A stretch of 51,041 nt of DNA, taken from the NCBI GenBank assembly GCA_012972835.1, contig JABDHK010000022.1:1-51041 (forward strand), read 5' to 3'. This DNA comes from Chlorobiaceae bacterium. Lineage in GTDB: Bacteria; Bacteroidota; Chlorobiia; Chlorobiales; Chlorobiaceae. A program made the translations under genes and the position numbers. This document shows positions 48,901-51,041 of this stretch, piece by piece (position 1 is the first letter of the stretch; every line of letters starts with the position of its first letter). Under the pieces are notes generated by a model that was given only the letters and a program-made list of their open reading frames with translations, ran no database searches and was not told the origin of the DNA.

Positions 48901-49482
48901 ATGGCCAGACCAACTCTTATCCTCGCCTCGCAATCCCCGAGACGAAAAGATATACTCTCTTTAATGCAGATTTCTTTTGAAACTGTGGCCGTAGAGACAG
49001 AGGAAATTATTGACACAGCACTCTCCATTGAAGATAACGTCACAAAAATTGCCTTGTTGAAAGCTGAAGCTACCGCCGCCCTGATCGCACAACATAACCG
49101 CAAAACAGTTATTCTCGCTGCTGATACCGTAGTAACAAAAGGAAACCAGATCCTTGGAAAGCCTTCAGGATTCGATGATGCATTCATGATGCTCAAAAGC
49201 CTTCAGAACCGTTCACACCGGGTCTATACCGGTTTTGTACTGCTTTTCGGCGATAAAAGCTACACAGAGTGTGTATCGACCACCGTTGAATTCGAGCCGA
49301 TCTCCGACAACGAAATCAAGCGCTACCTTCTCTCCGTGAAGCCCTACGACAAGGCCGGGGCTTATGGTATTCAGGATCCTCTGATGGCCTGCTATATCAA
49401 ACGTATTGAAGGCTGCTACTATAATGTTGTCGGGCTCCCGCTCTCAAGGGTGTGCAAGGCGTTGAAACCCCTTTTATCCTGA
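48901..49482 (+). CDS. maf: Maf-type nucleoside triphosphate pyrophosphatase
   Basis: House-cleaning NTP pyrophosphatase. [14 protein letters not shown] is the N-terminal phosphate-binding motif, [20 protein letters not shown] the central one, and the C-terminal [20 protein letters not shown] followed by [14 protein letters not shown] completes the family. The DKAGAYGIQ form suggests the YhdE (dTTP/UTP) branch. Length of 193 aa is normal. Confidence 0.94.
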   Translation: MARPTLILASQSPRRKDILSLMQISFETVAVETEEIIDTALSIEDNVTKIALLKAEATAALIAQHNRKTVILAADTVVTKGNQILGKPSGFDDAFMMLKSLQNRSHRVYTGFVLLFGDKSYTECVSTTVEFEPISDNEIKRYLLSVKPYDKAGAYGIQDPLMACYIKRIEGCYYNVVGLPLSRVCKALKPLLS

Positions 49483-49502
49483 TAACCGATCATAAGGAGA
49501 CC

Positions 49503-50432
49503 GTGCAACAAGCAGCCACAGAACAACCGGTCCTTGTGATTCTTGGCCCAACGGCTTCAGGCAAATCGGCTCTCGCTCTGAAGGTGGCGAATGAGAGCGG
49601 CGCTGAAATCATCTCTGCCGATTCGCGCCAAATCTACCGAGAAATCACTATCGGTGCGGCCAAGCCCTCAGAAGAGGCGCTTCGAGAGGTGAAGCATCAT
49701 TTTATCAATGAAAAAAATATCGGCGATCCCTTCACCGCCGGTGACTTTGCTGCAGAAGCGATAAAGAGGATCCACGAAATTCACAGTAGGGGAAAAAAAG
49801 CCATCATTGCTGGAGGCTCAACCCTCTACCTTCAAGGAGTGCTTGAGGGCTTCGCTGACCTGCCTCCGGCAAATCAGGCAATCAGAACACGACTGCTTGA
49901 AGAGCTTGAAAGGGAAGGAAAAGCGAGACTTTATGAAAAACTGCTGAAGCAAGACCCAGTGCAGGCAGCAACCCTCGACCCCACAAAGAGCCAGCGCCTG
50001 ATCCGCAGCCTTGAGATCATTGAAATTACCGGCTTAAGCGTTACTGAGTTGCAGGCACGAGGAAAAAAAGCGCACAGCGGCCTCACGTTTATGACCACCG
50101 GCCTTTCCATGCCCCGCGAAAAGCTCTACAAACGCATCAACCAGCGCACAGAGGAGATGCTTGAGGCCGGACTTTGCGATGAAGCGGCAATGCTGTATGA
50201 AAAATATCGGCCAATGCTTCAGCACCAAAAGCTATCAGCGCTGCAATCGGTGGGATATCAGGAGCTGTTTCAATATTTCGACGGGTTGATCGACTATGCA
50301 ACTGCCGTCGAGCTAATTAAGCAGCATACGCGCAATTATGCAAAACGGCAGATGACTTTTTTTAAAAACAGGCTAAGGGTTGAGTGGGGGGAGAGTTCTG
50401 AGTGCTGGGGATATAACCCTTTGTCATGCTGA
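49503..50432 (+). CDS. miaA: tRNA dimethylallyltransferase MiaA
   Basis: Adds the isopentenyl group to A37 of tRNAs reading UNN codons. P-loop [39 protein letters not shown], and [16 protein letters not shown] are diagnostic. The start is set at the GTG at 49503 with AAGGAG just before it, giving 309 aa without overlap; an upstream GTG at 49452 would overlap maf by 31 nt. The last codons ([12 protein letters not shown]) seem extended beyond the family and overlap a partial repeat (50391-50418 versus 50543-50570). Confidence 0.94.
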   Translation: MQQAATEQPVLVILGPTASGKSALALKVANESGAEIISADSRQIYREITIGAAKPSEEALREVKHHFINEKNIGDPFTAGDFAAEAIKRIHEIHSRGKKAIIAGGSTLYLQGVLEGFADLPPANQAIRTRLLEELEREGKARLYEKLLKQDPVQAATLDPTKSQRLIRSLEIIEITGLSVTELQARGKKAHSGLTFMTTGLSMPREKLYKRINQRTEEMLEAGLCDEAAMLYEKYRPMLQHQKLSALQSVGYQELFQYFDGLIDYATAVELIKQHTRNYAKRQMTFFKNRLRVEWGESSECWGYNPLSC

Positions 50433-50708
50433 AGTTATCGAGGAAGATACGCCAGCGACACCTTGTCTTGTATTTTGAAAATAGAGTTGTAATATTACTG
50501 TACTCAGAGATGTAATTCCTTGAGAGCTGAAGAACGTGCTGAGCAGAGCTGGGTACTGAGGATATAACCTACAGATGAGCAAACGATGTCCGGGAGCACG
50601 ATAATAACAAACCGGGCTTTCATTTTACACTTTATTTACTTAACATGCCCCTGCGATGAAACTGAACAGCTATCACATAAAATAGATTCTCGGTTAATAT
50701 CGCAGGGA
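50433..50708. other. non-coding gap after miaA
   Basis: No gene can be supported here. It contains an imperfect second copy (50543-50570) of the last part of miaA around GGATATAACC. The sequence then leads into the second HTH-fragment/Nif11 locus. Confidence 0.6.
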
Positions 50709-50793
50709 ATGTTCAAGGATCACGACTGCGCCATGACCGGTATAGCCAAATCGATATTCATAAAATCACCCCAACCCATTCAACCAAACTCCC
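50709..50793 (+). pseudogene. helix-turn-helix fragment, decayed (copy 2)
   Basis: Beginning with MFKDHDCAMTGIAKSIFIKS, this is a diverged copy of the fragment at 3479-3661, shared over the DNA from CTGCGCCATGAC to CCAAATCGA. About 170 nt present in copy 1 between the fragment and the Nif11 gene are missing here, so the frame runs on out of phase into the Nif11 sequence. Confidence 0.5.
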
Positions 50794-50965
50794 ATGTCTC
50801 AGGAACAAGCCAATGCATTCCTCGAACGGATGAAGAGTGATGAACCCTTTCGTAATGCTGTTAAAGGGGATGGAAGATATCGAGACGAAAATGGCCTATA
50901 TCAATCGGCAGGGATTCACCTTTACTGCAGATGAACTTGAGATGGCTGAGCACACCGGAGCATAG
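50794..50965 (+). pseudogene. Nif11-type peptide gene, frameshifted and 3'-truncated (copy 2)
   Basis: Starts MSQEQANAFLERMKSDEPF exactly like the gene at 3758, and the 24 bases upstream are also alike. One extra base in the G-run near 50864 shifts the frame; after it the other frame continues MEDIETKMAYINRQGFTF and ADELEMA. Similarity to copy 1 stops after GAGATGGC at 50946, where the presumed IS end begins; the last codons to the TAG at 50963-50965 would come from that element. Confidence 0.75.
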
Positions 50966-51041
50966 TGTGCCACCTCTACCGGAGTAAAGTGTGCCAGCGA
51001 TTCCGGAGCAATATGTGCCACCCGTACCGGAGAATAGTGTG
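50947..51041 (+). mobile_element. probable end of an IS21-type element with 24-nt repeats
   Basis: From 50947 the sequence begins TGAGCACACCGGAG and CCGGAG recurs at 50955, 50979, 51003 and 51027, a strict 24-nt period; each is followed by a variant of TAAAGTGTGCCACC. Repeated sites of this kind near the terminus, with a terminal TG, are characteristic of the IS21 (istA/istB) family, where they bind the transposase. The transposase genes would lie beyond the window. The call is by pattern only. Confidence 0.6.

Noticed and set aside
50947-51041. Repeat array considered as CRISPR
   Set aside because: The 24-nt period leaves no unique spacers of ~30 nt between repeats and the repeats themselves vary; it fits an IS terminus better.

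Overview
The window looks like chromosome of a green sulfur bacterium (Chlorobiaceae, Chlorobium/Pelodictyon type). This rests on the mix of families and their arrangement: a large B12 salvage and nucleotide-loop operon under a cobalamin riboswitch with bluB, a stand-alone ArsA/GET3-type ATPase, amtB-glnK, and a decayed N-type ATPase operon. The species assignment is an inference; no rRNA or photosynthesis gene is present to fix it.

Layout. 1-6.7 kb is accessory: the tail of an IS630-type transposase, a divergent SRAP peptidase/umuDC pair, an unknown small gene, a decayed helix-turn-helix fragment, a Nif11-type peptide gene, and a metallophosphoesterase-SUMF1 fusion whose last codons look like a diversity-generating-retroelement (DGR) variable region. 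A Bcp-type peroxiredoxin follows. 6.7-11.2 kb holds an exported amino-acid racemase and an N-ATPase operon (order beta, epsilon, Q, [R lost], a, c, b, alpha, gamma). Three internal deletions and two frameshifts have removed the nucleotide-binding cores of alpha and beta while b and c remain open. 11.3-12.9 kb has an NRAMP-like metal transporter and a 38-codon membrane peptide.

12.9-24.8 kb is the cobamide region. On the minus strand, a cobalamin riboswitch precedes btuB-bluB-cobQ-cobD-cbiB-cobO-btuC-btuD-cbiR, with tight or overlapping spacing; btuF lies on the plus strand beyond the riboswitch. Together they cover outer-membrane uptake, periplasmic binding, ABC import, adenosylation, aminopropanol arm attachment, lower-ligand (DMB) synthesis and probable remodelling of imported cobamides.

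24.9-50.4 kb is mostly housekeeping: an MFS exporter, a Gfo/Idh/MocA dehydrogenase, cca, purB, amtB-glnK (the PII protein lacks the usual modified tyrosine), pgi with an adjoining anti-sigma-type ATPase, a small TorF-like barrel, a GNAT-fold protein, DAHP synthase, serA, an ArsA-like ATPase, an MltD-type lytic transglycosylase, truA, a GH13-like protein, a PfkB-type sugar kinase, an SSS symporter, maf and miaA. Four clear hairpin terminators separate convergent or completed units.

50.4-51.0 kb returns to accessory DNA: a second, frameshifted copy of the HTH-fragment plus Nif11 locus, cut off at its 3' end by what appears to be the repeat-bearing end of an IS21-type element (24-nt period) running out of the window.

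The strongest leads are the adenine-poor, DGR-like 3' end of the metallophosphoesterase-SUMF1 gene, the gutted N-ATPase operon with an alpha-gamma chimera, and the paired Nif11/HTH loci at the two ends of the window.
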